Positions 26,578 through 43,397 of a stretch of DNA of 64,000 nucleotides are shown in pieces (the stretch's first letter is position 1; the number at the start of each line of letters is the position of its first letter). The stretch comes from Polyodon spathula (Eukaryota; Chordata; Actinopteri; Acipenseriformes; Polyodontidae). The position numbers were made by a program, and so were the translations under genes. The stretch covers positions 1 to 64,000 of the forward strand of contig NW_024472146.1 in NCBI RefSeq assembly GCF_017654505.1. Direction: 5' to 3'. The notes under the pieces were generated by a model. It had not been told where the DNA came from and made no database searches. It saw only the letters and a list, made by a program, of their open reading frames with translations.

Positions 26578-27887
26578 CACATGTATTCCGCTAACCCCCT
26601 TCTTATCATAGCACCCAATGCCACTGCTTGTCAACTATTTGAATATAGTGACCCCATACTGTACAACAAAGATCTGATTTCCTATTGAATTCACAATACA
26701 TGTATAAATGTATCCCAAGTCTATTTCTACTTGCATCCATTGAAATCAAGCAATAACATCAAACGATTTACCAGCTGTTAATGCTCATTTTACACAGTTC
26801 CTCTTACCGATCATAGCGTTTGGTAAAGCAAACTATAAATGCATACCAGGTACATCCCATTAGCAGTGAAGCTTACAAATACAATGCTGCATCAATATTC
26901 CTTTTCTGCATCTTCTTCATTATCTTAAATAGACATGTCATTTCCCAGAAACTGGCTCTAATTCTCTCTAAATGGATCTGATTCCCTAGGAGAGTGCAGA
27001 ATTAATCCCACACAACCAATCTGCTCAAATATTCCCTGTGGGTCACCCCTAGCATAGTGTAATACATCATCTAGTCACTAAAAACTGGTGGAGTTGCTAG
27101 GGGTGGGAAGGGCTATTGATAGATTCACTGACAAGACTTAAAAGCTATCAATATTTCTGCTGCAAAATTCTTCAGAATATCAGATTGACGTTTATGATGA
27201 TTGATCACTTCCTGGCAAATTCACAAAGCATAATCCATACTTTTTTAAGAGGACCTCATAGGAAAGCAGTATTGTTTTATAAGTGGGAATGTGCAGTTTT
27301 TCATTAAGATATTAAACTGTGCTTAAACAATATGCATATAGCTGGGAGCGTGAACGCAAACTGAGGTTCATATTTAATGGCTGTTTTGTATTTCCCCCGC
27401 ATGCAAAAAAAAACAAAAAACAAAAAAACGTTTTTATCTCTGTTCCTTGCCAATGATTTCCGTTGCAAAGCATTTGTGTGGCAGCTGTGCGAGGTGCTCG
27501 AAGCATTGCATTAGTTAGTAATAAAATAATGAAAACGGTGCTCTTGTTAGTTTTGTAGCCCCGGGTCAAGATCTGAAGCCCAGAAAGCCAGTTTTTCAGA
27601 TTTGAAAGCTATCTCAGCATTGTGTAACGGTGTTTTAGGAAGCGATGTGTGCTGATGCATCAAACAAAAATGTTGTATTTTTTTTAGGAATTAAAACAAA
27701 AGGGGTGTCTCGGGATATTATTTCCAAAAACAACCTTTTTTTTCGTTTGATTCTGTTTTCAGGTTGACTTCAATGGCAGATGTCAATCCAGAATAATATT
27801 TTGCTAATTTCAATCCCAGTTTTGGGGCTGTGATGGCTGGGTAGGACAGCAGGATGCCACAGCACATGTGTTATGTGTGTAAAACAC

Positions 27888-27970
27888 AACACAATACAAT
27901 GCAATACAATACAATTTGCTTTAACAAAGCACTCTTCATGTGGAGCATCCCAGGACGCTTTACAATGAGA
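27888..27970. mobile_element. Simple CAATA repeat and SINE/LINE-tail-like fragment
   Basis: A short (CAATA)n run leads into CATCCCAGGACGCTTTACAA, which resembles the CGCTTTACAA box in the SINE at 53775-53983. Short and degenerate. Confidence 0.4.
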
Positions 27971-28251
27971 ACTCCATAAAAAAGCCATTGCCAACCAAGA
28001 CATGTTTAAAAAAAGGGAAGGAAACAAATAAGATTCAAATTGCACAGCAGTTTCGGAATTTGAGTTTTAAATACGAGTTTGATTAGTCGCAGCGTACAGA
28101 CACCGTGCTCAGGTGTGTCTTACTAAACTCGTAGTAAAACCAGGACTGGATGAAAGCTCGATGTCATGGTTTATTTCCATTCCTGTTAATCGACCGCTAT
28201 GGGACCAGATTAAACTGATTTAAAAAAAAAAAGGTTGCTTCTTTATGAAAT

Positions 28252-28314
28252 CCAATTGGTCTATCCCAGCCCCTGTTTAAAACGTAATTTCCTTACTTCC
28301 TGCAAGATGGCGTC
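28252..28314 (+). promoter_or_regulatory. SYF2 core promoter: CCAAT/ATTGG box, ETS-like TTCC and TISU start element
   Basis: An overlapping CCAAT/ATTGG (28252-28259) lies about 50 bp before the start codon, and two TTCC ETS-like cores lie between. Bases 28303-28314 read CAAGATGGCGTC, matching the TISU/YY1 translation-initiator consensus (SAASATGGCGGC) at 10 of 12 positions with the ATG in register. TISU genes usually have very short 5' UTRs, so transcription probably starts within a few tens of bases upstream. No TATA box was seen at a fitting distance. Confidence 0.5.
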
Positions 28315-31300
28315 TGGTGTGGAAGTAAGTAAACATAAGCTTTTGTCACAATAAACAAGACTAAGTTGTACATACATGGCTTGACTCAGTAGTTATTGGA
28401 TTATTAACAGTCTTTAGGATCATTTTAAAAGTCTGATTCTTGCCTGTCGAAAATGTAAATCTCGACAGCACTTCTCGTTTTATTTTTGCGGCCCAAAATC
28501 GAAACGCGATGGGACGGTCGATTGAACACAGACTGTTTACTTGCTGGCAAAAAAAAAGTTTCCGTACGAATGATAGTTATTACAAAAGCATTTATTTGCC
28601 GCGGGATGTTGTGCTGTTGCCAGTGATCTTTGGCAATCCAAAACGGGCATTTTTTTACGTCATTCTAGTCAAGAAACTGAACCCAGAACTTGTTTTGTGG
28701 TTTAGGTTGTATCCTTTGAAAATGTAAAAGGTGTAAGCGTGCACAGTGTTATGTAAGATGTGTTAGTAATGCAAATATTTTAACACTCCAATGTGGATTT
28801 ATGTTTTTGCAGATATGGAAATATCTGAAATGCAGTGCCACAGTTAAACTGCTTATCTGTGCAACACTTTACAGAACTGCTAGTTTCCATTTGACATTGT
28901 TTTAAAACCATTAAGTTAATGCTGTTCTTACGCTTACACACATACACCCATGTCTAGTTAAGCTGTGTTGTATATGTGTGTCTAGAGTGCAGGTCCAGGC
29001 AGCAGCCGTGAAGAGTCTGAATGCAGCACAGCCTCTCTGAAAAGGGAAGACCGGTTGAGAAAATTTCGGGAACTGCATTTTAAAAGGGTGAGAGATTTTT
29101 CTTTACCAAAAATGTACGATGCCCCAGATCTGTGTGTCCCAAGACCAATGCTAGTTTTTTTACAATTGATTAAACTGGAGTGAAACACAAAGTACATAAA
29201 CAGAAATGTAACTTCCACTCTTCAGCGCTAACTATTATTGTAGTGAAATAAATAGACACGAATAACCCTAAAAGCTTGTTTTGTTCTACAGCTTGAAAAG
29301 GGGCCACGGTTTGATATGGAATTGAACATTAATCTCAGTTAACACTGTTGTTTTTTTTTATGTTTTTTTTTTTAAACAGAATGAAGCTCGCAAACTGAAC
29401 CACCAGGAAGTCGTGGAAGAAGACAAAAGACTTAAACTGCCGTCAAACTGGGAAGCAAAGAAGGCTCGGCTAGAGTGGGAACTGCAAGTAGATGAAAAGA
29501 AGAAGGTGCAAGATGCTGTGCCTATAGTTGTTGGGTTGCCACTCATGATAATAATACCGATATATATATAATCTGTTATTATGCACTGTTTTTCATCCAT
29601 CTGTAAGGTAAACAAGCTATTTAAATGGAGACCATTTGCAAATGTAAACTGTGCACCTCTCTGAATCCCCCTTTTTTGTTCTAATACACTATGCTTTTCA
29701 TTTCTGGAATTCAAATACAGATCTATATAAAGAACTGCATGCTACTCTTTTTAAAGATAAGAAGTAGATGCGTCTTGTTAAATTTTATTTTCCATGCAAG
29801 CCAGAAAAGAGGTTTTGGTGGGGGTTTTTTTGTAGTTTTTTTTTTAAATAATGACACAAGGTAGATTAATTGCAAAACTGGCACTTTCTTGAGTTTTTTT
29901 TCTCTCTGTTTTAAGCTATGCACTATTGTGACATAACCATTAGATTTAAAGACACTACCTATACTGGTATTTTATTTCTTTAGTTGTTTAGGGATTTCTG
30001 TATGCTTGCCACTGTGTTACTGGGACTCAAACATTCTTAATGTTAACCCGAGAAAAAACACTTACCTTTAGTGTTATTTACAAAACAATATTCAAAAATC
30101 TCTAAAAATACTCAGTCACCCCTGGCAAGTATAAATGGTTTAAAAGAAATAACTCATTGATGGACAGCCTTTAAAAAATAATTAGTAATAATTAGAACCT
30201 AAGTTAAATACTTTTCACATCCAGTACTCTGGCATGCAGAAACTGAGAGAGAAAAAAAAAAAAAAAAGCATGCTCTTATGTATTGAGTCCAACTTATAGA
30301 CATCATTGCAGACAACAGGATGAAAGTGGCACGTAAGAGTGTATCTACGTGACAGTCCAGGGACAGAGATCGGTTGTAAGTGAAGTTGCCTTACGGCTGT
30401 ACGATTAAACCTGATATCTTGCATCTTATGTTGGCCTGCCTGCGGTCCTTCATTATGAAGCTTGCTTTGTTGGTTTTAGGAATGCGCAGCAAAAGGAGAA
30501 GATTACAACAGGGTTAAGCTGCTGGATATCAGTGCTGAGGATGCGGAAAGATGGGAAAGGAAGAAAAAGAAGAGGAATCCAGACCCAGGCTTTTCAGGTA
30601 TATAAACCATTTAAAGCCCTTTTTTTATATATGTGAAATGTGCTTGTCCCCCAGTCTTTAGAGGGCATTTAGCTTAAGTACTTTATTTTAATAATATTAG
30701 CTGTTAGGTTGTGGTTAGTGGTTCTGTACATCCAACGTGTCTTTGCTTGTCTGCAAAATTCTGCCAAACTGAACAGATTCTCACTCCATTCAAGTCGTGA
30801 CAAAATGGTCATCTTGGTTGGTCCCACCTGCTCACCCTCTCTGTATCTATGAAGAGTAAGTTGGGTCAGGAGAGTTGAAAGGTCACATGGTCTGAATGGA
30901 ATGAAGAAGTCTGTCTGTTCGGTGCTAGACAAGTAGAAATATCCAGATCATCTCAAAACAAATTCAGAACCAGGTAAAGACAGACATGGAAGAAAATAAT
31001 TCAGCACTGGAGCATCAGAGCCCAGAACCATTCAACACATGATTCCATGTATTTTATGTTAACCTCTCAATATATTACCATAATTTGTATTGAGGAAGGC
31101 TTTAGTTCTTGGGACACTGAAAATGGCAGCAAATTGTAGCCAAGTAACAATACCTAGGACATTTTTACAGCCAGTAGTAATTACTGCTCAAAGTGCAAGG
31201 CAGTGATTGCTTGTGTAGATGGAAAGAACAACTTAATTGAGAAAGAGGATAAACTAAAGACATTGGTTTTGAATTCGCTTGACGATGGCCTTACTACATA

Positions 31301-32893
31301 TACAAAATGTGAAGGAAAAAAAGAAAGTTCTGATTAGTAAGAAAGCAAGTACAATATACAGGGTGATTAGAAAGTTGTCATGATGTGAAACAAGGTTCGT
31401 ATGGGGAAATATAAATTTGATTTAAGTTTGTTTCCTTTCCAGTTTTAGTAAAAAATAAAATTGCCTATTTCCACATTGCAAACAAAGGTAGAGATACTAT
31501 ACAGCCAAACTATAAGTATCCTTTTCCATCTTAAACTGGAAGTTGCGTCTGTGTAAAGCTGATCTGATAAATCCCTTTTTAATTGACTGCAGTTCAATCT
31601 AGAGCACTATTTTGGTGTTTTCAATATGGCAGCCATCTGTGGCATCAAAAAAAAGTGTTTTGGAATTTAGCTTGGAAATGTGTTCTATGCTGAAGGAAAG
31701 TTTTTTTTTTCACTAGTAACAGCTTTTATCACTTATTTTTAGGTTGTTTGTTCTGGCAGTTAATAGACTTATTTGACAAAGTACTAAACCTGAGTGTGTT
31801 ACTGTTTTCACAGATTATGCTGCTGCACAGTTACGTCAGTATCAGAGACTCACTAAGCAGATTAAGCCTGACATGGAGAATTATGAAAAACAACGTGACG
31901 AGTGGTACGTTTGCTTATTTTATCCATGGCTCAACTTTTCCATATTTTTTTTTTATACTTTCGTTGTCATGGTTACTTACATCCTGTTAGCATTTCCTTT
32001 TTAAGCATAACTTGACTTGGGGGAATTTACATACGCTGCTGCTCATAAGGCTATTATATTTATTATCTATTGACAAATGGTTATTTCAGTTAATAAACTA
32101 GCAATGCTGGCATCTTAGGTGTAAAGTGCAAGAGATTTAGCTGTTCTGTTAGAATGTTTATCAGATTAGGGTCAAGGACATTTTGTGGGATGACAAATGA
32201 AATAAGAAAAGGAAATGACCGATGATTATGCCCTTGACTTCTGACTCGCCCTGTTATACTGATTTGTTGCAGTGGAGATGAATTCTATCCTACATCGAAC
32301 AGCCTGTTGCATGGAAGTCATGTGCCTTCAAAAGAAGGAGTTGACAGGATGGTAGAAGATGTGGAGAAACAGTAAGAAACCGCTTGAATTCTCCTTGTAT
32401 ACAGATCACTGTGCCCTCTGTGACTAGCTGTTGATGTTACATCAGCTAATATAGTGAAACTCCTTTGGCTGTTATGGCCAGTTTTAAAGACTGGGGAACT
32501 TCAGATATCTTTCTGACCATTACATGAATAATCAAGAATCATTTGTATCAAAGGGGGAGGAGGAATAAGTGTTTGAGATTGAAATGCTTGTAGTTTTAGA
32601 GACTGATTTCATTTAATCCGTTCAAGGGTAAAGAAAAGGCTGGTCGACTGCAGATTATTATTATTTTTTTATTTTCCAGTGTACATGGTTAATTTATTAA
32701 TTGGATTATTTCATTATTTTCCTCTAGGATTGAGAAGAGAGCCAAGTACAGCAGACGCAGAGCATACAATGATGATGCTGATATCGACTACATTAATGAG
32801 AGGAATGCCAAGTTCAACAAGAAAGCAGAAAGATTCTATGGAAAATACACTGCTGAGATCAAGCAGAACCTGGAGAGAGGCACTGCGGTTTAA
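28307..32893 (+). CDS. syf2: SYF2 pre-mRNA splicing factor, complete, 7 coding exons
   Basis: Spliceosome-associated nuclear protein (also called p29 or GCIP-interacting protein) that works with the Prp19/NineTeen and XAB2/SYF1 group. Coding exons: 28307-28324, 28986-29087, 29380-29505, 30480-30597, 31814-31904, 32273-32371, 32728-32893. All introns are GT-AG and the frame is continuous, giving 720 nt and 239 aa against about 243 in human. Recognisable blocks are [25 protein letters not shown], the basic ERKKKRKNPD-like stretch in exon 4, and the near-identical C-terminus with [20 protein letters not shown] and ending LERGTAV. The very N-terminus (about 25 residues, Ser/Glu-rich) differs from human, as expected. 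The protein is highly charged and lacks membrane segments. The start is the only ATG in a TISU-like context and exon 1 encodes just MASGVE. The ORF antisense to exon 3 is a shadow. Confidence 0.96.
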
Positions 32894-33464
32894 CATCTTT
32901 TGTGTACACTCAGATCCATTACTCTTAAATGACAGATGCGTACAGTCTAGTTTTATTTTTTGTTGTTTTTTTCAGTAAACAACTTGTATTGTAACTTACA
33001 TTTTTGGTACCATTATGTTTTGATATGTACCTCTTAGTACAGTGATTATGACAAACTATTTCATAATGTCGTGTAGTAATGAGTATTGTTTCTATACTGG
33101 TCATTAACTTCTATGTGCACAAATAGAAGTAACTTATGTGACCATAGTTTTTGTTTTATTGTAAGGATGTTCCTTTTATTTTCATTTTATTTTGTATATT
33201 GTTATTAAGATGTATGCTCATCAGTAAACCTTTTTCTAATCTGCCCCCTGCTTGACTTTTAAATCATTTCACCATTTTTATATTTATAATTATGTCTGTA
33301 TATATTTCTCCTGAAAACACAGAAGCCAAATATATATGTACAATTTAAAAAGACAGAGCATTAATTTACTGGCAAGTTGAATTTCATATTAATGTATGTA
33401 TTATATATTTTTTTCAAGTCTTGAGCATCAATTTGAAACAATATTTTATTCATAAACGACTTTC

Positions 33465-33470
33465 AATAAA
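33465..33470 (+). terminator. Candidate SYF2 poly(A) signal AATAAA
   Basis: A canonical AATAAA lies 572 bases after the SYF2 stop codon, at the end of an AT-rich 3' UTR-like stretch. I saw no earlier canonical AATAAA in this stretch, but the cleavage point is inferred. Confidence 0.5.
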
Positions 33471-33479
33471 ACATTCTTT

Positions 33480-36090
33480 AAATATTTCTTGTTAAAGCTT
33501 TGCAAGTAGTGAAATCACAGGACAGATTTCACTCCAGGCGTAGACACAACTTGGGCATTCATTTACGTGTGAATTTCTTCGGCACTTTAGTTTTGCCTGC
33601 AAGCTTTAATAGCATAGCGTGAGTTTTGTTCCTATTAAAGGTCAAAGCTTTGTGAGTAGTTTCTCATGTCATAATTTTAAAATCAACTGACCTCTGTGAA
33701 AGTACCTTGATTTTTCTACATGGATCATTACTGCCCCTAGTGGAATTGAGAAGCATCATTAAGTGTGGGCTCTAGTTTATCCAATGTTAAATATGGTTCT
33801 GTATTGGAAAAGAGAGTAATACAATGGGCCAACAGGATTCTAAAAGTAACACTGCAGGTCACAAAGCCACACATTCGTCCCCCCCCAAAAAACATGACCA
33901 AGTTATTGCCATCCTCATAAAGCACACACAGACTGCTGTGGAACACAGCTACATATTAGTTAGTCTCACAAGAACATGCATTAAGGGAATTGGCTGTCAT
34001 ATGAATCATGCTGGGAAGTAATTATGTTTGAATGACAGAAAGTTTGTTCTCTGCAATAGTTGCTTTCTTGTGGTCTCCCTGGCATTGTAATTACATTTGC
34101 TAGGGTCACTGTATGTAGCTGGAAGGTAAACAGGTGGTAAAGGAGTGAAAATGAAACATTAATAATAGTTAATCTTTGTTAACAGACATATTTTATATAG
34201 CTTACCACATGAGAGTAACCGCAGCATCACTGTGTAAAAAAAAATCTGTTCTTTATTTTCAGATCAAAAAGGCTTCTTGAAGCTTTAGCGGGTCATTTTG
34301 CTCTTATTGTTATTTAAACCATTACTCACTGATATTTGAAAGCCCCTTTTTTGTATTCACAAGGAACAATGCCATTGTGTTGTTGCATTTTAGAGTTGAC
34401 ACCCTGAGCAACAAAGCCAGGATGCCCATGAGGAGGATTTTGATGTTTTGTTGGAGTTGCCCAAATCTGTGCCTACAGGATATAGGCAGTGGCAATGCTG
34501 CTGTGGATATATATATATATATATATATATATACAGTTCTGTTTTCAATTCAATTCTGTTGTCTTCTTTCTATTCCTTAAGGTTATTATCACTCAATGCT
34601 TTTCCTTCTTTATGCAAGTCAAGGTTGTTATAATAGTAGAAAACACTAGTGGAGGCTTTGAGGCTTGCTCATAATGCATCAGAGTAGAAAAATGCAACAT
34701 GTCTAAGACTTTTGAATTAAACTCATGTGATCATCCCAAAATAATTCCTTCATATCTGTAGCATTAAGAGGAAATTAAACAAAAAATATTGCCTGCAGGG
34801 GTGACTTTTAACATTTTTCTCAAGCTAATCTGAAAAGGCATTTGTATATTGAAATAATCAGCTTCTTTGTGCACATTTCTGAACATAAAATAAATGAAAA
34901 AGATTTGTAGTTATATCAGAATTATAGCCAAGAGGTCCCACTTGGCAATTTACATGCTTATCTCGTGTCACATAAACAGGCAAGCTAGAGTATGCAGATT
35001 CTAGATTACTGACTGCAAAATCTTTGGCCAGACCTGGCACCACCTGATTGTCAACTGAATGGCTTTTCTGCGCAATGAATTGCAATGCAGACTTTTTTTT
35101 TTTTAAATGCCCTTTGTGGAACAAAGAAGAGAAACGTCTTTGGCAGGGATATATTATACCTCGCATTCAGTCACAAAGCATGACTACGCTGTTATCACAG
35201 AAGAGAGTTTGATCAATGAGCCGTTCCCTCCCAGCCTGTGCTTTGGTCTGCTGTAACGTGGCCTTTCAAAGGAAACTAACCAGACATCATTCATTCTCTA
35301 AACTAGCAATACTTTCAAAGTGTGTGTGTGTGTGTTATAGATGAAAATTCCCACATCCATACAAATTATGGAAGTTATAGTTTAGTTTTTTTGTGTATGA
35401 AAATATGCTGTAATATTTGACTGTTTAGTGCCTTGGGAAGATTGTTCTCCTAAAATGCTGGTCTTTTTGAAATGTAAAAAGACCATTTCAGGAGGCTAAA
35501 TGTAACAGTTCAGGATTGTGTTTGGTGGATCTGGACTGAACATGCTCACAGTCTCTTGCTGTTAATAAACAGTTGGCCGTGGAGTGTTTTAATGGGCAAA
35601 GGAGTGTCTGTTTACTTTCCAAACCCTGCACTGAGCAACCAGCTCTATAATCAAGAGATGTACTACACATGCATTAGCCTGTCCTAGGCAAAATGGTGCC
35701 ATCTGCTGTAGTTACAACTTCAGGACATACAAGAACAACTATCAGTCTATACATGCAGGATGCTTACATTGTTACAATTATATCACACTCCAAAAACAGC
35801 CTGCATGTTTCACAAAATGCTCAAGGACTGGTCTTCAGTGGCAATGCTATGCAGTGGTTCTGTATTGAGTTAACAGGCAGTCAGCTTCATTGGCAGAATG
35901 ACAAAACAAATTCTATTATCGAATGGTAGAGGTCTGCTTTAGTCATAGTGAGTACAGACAAGTCTAGCCAATCAGATTCAGAGAACACTCGTAACACGTT
36001 GAAGAACGTTTTATCCCCAACGTACCTCTCCCGACAAGACAGTATACAGTATCAAGCGCTCTGGTACCATCTAGCGGCAATTCTGGGACA
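33480..36090. other. SYF2-MGST3 spacer, no gene recognised
   Basis: About 2.6 kb between the SYF2 poly(A) signal and the MGST3-type gene. It holds a short (TA)n at 34507-34533 and a (TG)8 at 35319-35335. The ORFs here are short and unlike any family I know. Human RSRP1 lies between SYF2 and RHD, but I found no arginine/serine-rich coding exon here. Confidence 0.6.
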
Positions 36091-36293
36091 AGCACATGTG
36101 TAATGTCAACAGGTCACCTGCAAAAGAGTGTATTGACTTCACTATCGTGTCAGCAGGGAGAACCAGGGAAAATCCAGCCATCGCGAGATCGCTCGTCGCT
36201 AGCTTGTCCCTTGTCCTCAATTACACAATCGGAGTGGGGATATACAATCGTATAACATTCGAGCAGAGCAAACATAAGCGTCCATACTTAACC

Positions 36294-37820
36294 ATGACTA
36301 TTCAGAATCTGCTCCCTGCGAACTTCGCCTATGTAATTCTGACGATTTTCTACAGCTGGGTCATGCTGTCTTATTTGGGCGTCAAAGTGGGAAAGGCGAG
36401 GAAGAAGTACGATGTTAAGGTAAGTTGTTGCTCAGCACTGTCGTCTACCGAACACAGCATTCTAGTCACATGGAATGGGTAGCATGACAATGCAAAGTGA
36501 TGTTGGTGCTGCAGCAGAAGCCAAACTGTTTGCGTTCTGAAAGTGAGTCTGAATGGTTGTTACAGCAAATTGCAAAAGTGATTACTATGAGCTGAACATA
36601 ACAAACCTTTTTTGATCCTGTACGCATTGCACGTCGTTCGTTGTATTGGCTTCATGACTTTTGGCTGCTGTGCTACAGTGTATCCGATCTTTCGACATTA
36701 ATAGTGTTAGTTAAAACCTCTTAATTACACACGTGGATTTATTGAAATCAAATACACAGCCCATTTCTCTGGCAAAAACCTCGTTTCCAGTTTACTATAT
36801 GAATCAGAATGTGTGCATGTTACAAATGATAAATATCGGTGCAAAACGCTTTAAATAGTCAACTGTGCGCTGTGCAAAACGGGGAAAAGGAAGGTGCTGT
36901 ATGGTCTTCATGTTCCACCCCAGTGTGTTATCTGCGTTTGAGAACGGTCCGCGAATTGCAGCCTTCGCGAATACACTACACGGTAACTTCACCTTTGGTA
37001 CAGAGGCATTACTGTGATAATGATAGGTCTTGCAAAATAGGCTGGGCTCCAGTGATCGTTTTAGATAGTGATGACTTGCAGTTTTTAGTACAAGTACAAA
37101 TACATACCTGTAGAAACTGCACAAATGCAAGCTGGTTTGAGTATGCAAGGCAACTCTAGTTATTAATTAAAAAAAAAAAAAATGTATTTAAAAAAATGTT
37201 TTGTTACATTAGAACTTGGTTTATAAATACTGTGAGCAATATTTCTAATAAATGATATTGTTTTATTTATTTATTTTTTGCAGTACCCTACAATGTACAG
37301 TGACAAGGATCCAGTTTTCAACTGCATTCAAAGAGCTCATCAAAACACACTGGAAGTGTACCCTCAGTGGCTGATCTTCCAGTGTATCTCCGGACTTGCC
37401 TACCCTGTAAGTACTGGGAAGATTCGAGTCTGAGAGGAGGCTGTTTGGTTAAAATGAAGTACTGTGATAACACACATCCTTATGGTGGGCGTTGGAATTG
37501 GCCTACATTTTAATGCTTTGTTTCTCGTCGTTGTCTTGTTTTGTTAGACGGTTGCCTCTGTGCTGGGGGTTATTTGGGTCACCAGCAGGTTCTCCTATGC
37601 CTGGGGGTATTACACTGGAGGTAAGAACTCACTTTTTCACTCTTTCAATTTCTACCCATTTATATGCATAGTCTGTAATGTTGTGGGCCTGATTTTGCTA
37701 AGCTTTAAATCATGGCTTTCGATAGCATTTGTCAAAACGTCTGTTTAGCAATCTAGTACACTTTCACTACTATTAAAGTTTAATAATTTAATTGTAAAGA
37801 GACATATTTAATTGCTAAGT

Positions 37821-37898
<78 letters not shown>

Positions 37899-38043
37899 AA
37901 GTGCAACAGTGTTTTGTAACTATGTGATCTTTGTGTTTTCAGACCCTGCAAAGAGGATGAACGGTGCCTATGGGTACATTGGATATCTTGGTGTCATTTT
38001 GCTGTCTCTTGCAGCAGCTCTTCAATTGCAGAATATGCTGTAA
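36294..38043 (+). CDS. mgst3: Microsomal glutathione S-transferase 3-type MAPEG protein, complete, 4 coding exons
   Basis: Integral ER/outer-mitochondrial membrane enzyme of the MAPEG family. Family members conjugate glutathione to lipophilic electrophiles such as LTA4 and reduce lipid hydroperoxides. Coding exons: 36294-36419, 37284-37406, 37548-37620, 37943-38043; 423 nt, 140 aa (human MGST3 152). The family signature [16 protein letters not shown] follows YPTMYS at the start of exon 2, and [11 protein letters not shown] ends exon 3. Four hydrophobic helices are visible (about residues 8-28, 68-84, 84-104, 114-138). ATG 36294 (-3 A) was chosen because it gives the usual family N-terminus, although the frame stays open upstream to an ATG at 36096. 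The C-terminus ends LQNML without the terminal cysteines of human MGST3. Fish carry more than one MGST3 paralogue and I cannot say which this is. Confidence 0.93.
37824..37897. repeat. (TA)n microsatellite in MGST3 intron 3
   Basis: An almost pure AT dinucleotide tract of about 74 bp, ending about 45 bp before the exon 4 acceptor. Length variation here could affect splicing or assembly. Confidence 0.95.
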
Positions 38044-38578
38044 TCAGTGTAACCTACAAAAGATGATGATGAGGATGATGATTAGCACTTATTTACTGTG
38101 AAAACTTCCATTGCAACACACTGGTACATTTCCAAACTGACTCTGCAGGTAGACCATGCCTGAGAATATAAATATTAATTCATAGCTTCACGCAACATTT
38201 AAAAAGTGTGTCTCTTGTGTCCAAAAAAAAAAAATAGTAATCAACAGCAATTATTTCCATTGTAGGCAAATCACAAGCTTCTAATTTAGAACACTGTGGA
38301 TGTGAAAGAGGCCAGTAGAAAGAGACATGTCTTTGCTATGTGATGTACAGTACTGTACTTTATTGTGGTTTTAGATGATTCTGCACTATGTATAGCTTGT
38401 GATCACAGTATTTTGGTAGCCTCACTATTAATCTGTTGAGTGTCATGATCACCTGTGAGACCGGAATAGAAACTGAACTGAATGTTTGTTTTACACATCT
38501 GTCCAGGCTAGTTTAACAGAGTAAGCTCTTTATTATAAATGCCAGTAATTCAAATGGAACTGCATTCCATTATGTTCC

Positions 38579-38584
38579 AATAAA
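38579..38584 (+). terminator. Candidate MGST3 poly(A) signal AATAAA
   Basis: AATAAA lies 535 bases after the MGST3 stop codon. It is followed by T-rich sequence (a T8 run near 38621) that could act as the downstream element. Confidence 0.55.
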
Positions 38585-38589
38585 GAGAT

Positions 38590-43397
<4,808 letters not shown>

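Larger units (their letters stand above)
1..28200. other. Gene-poor flank upstream of SYF2
   Basis: In about 28 kb on both strands I recognise no protein-coding exon, tRNA, rRNA or other RNA gene. Open frames are short and lack any family resemblance. Human RUNX3 flanks SYF2, but no Runt-domain exon is visible here. The stretch holds the microsatellites and mobile elements listed separately; the rest is unremarkable AT-rich sequence. Confidence 0.55.

Noticed and set aside
29358..29714. 118-aa minus-strand ORF
   Set aside because: Antisense shadow of SYF2 exon 3 plus intron.
33731..33742. CTCF-like CCACTAGGGGCAG after SYF2
   Set aside because: One base short of the core spacing, with mismatches; too weak to list.
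36804..37159. Overlapping 114-aa and 106-aa ORFs in MGST3 intron 1
   Set aside because: Lie within the intron between exons 36294-36419 and 37284-37406 and show no family features.
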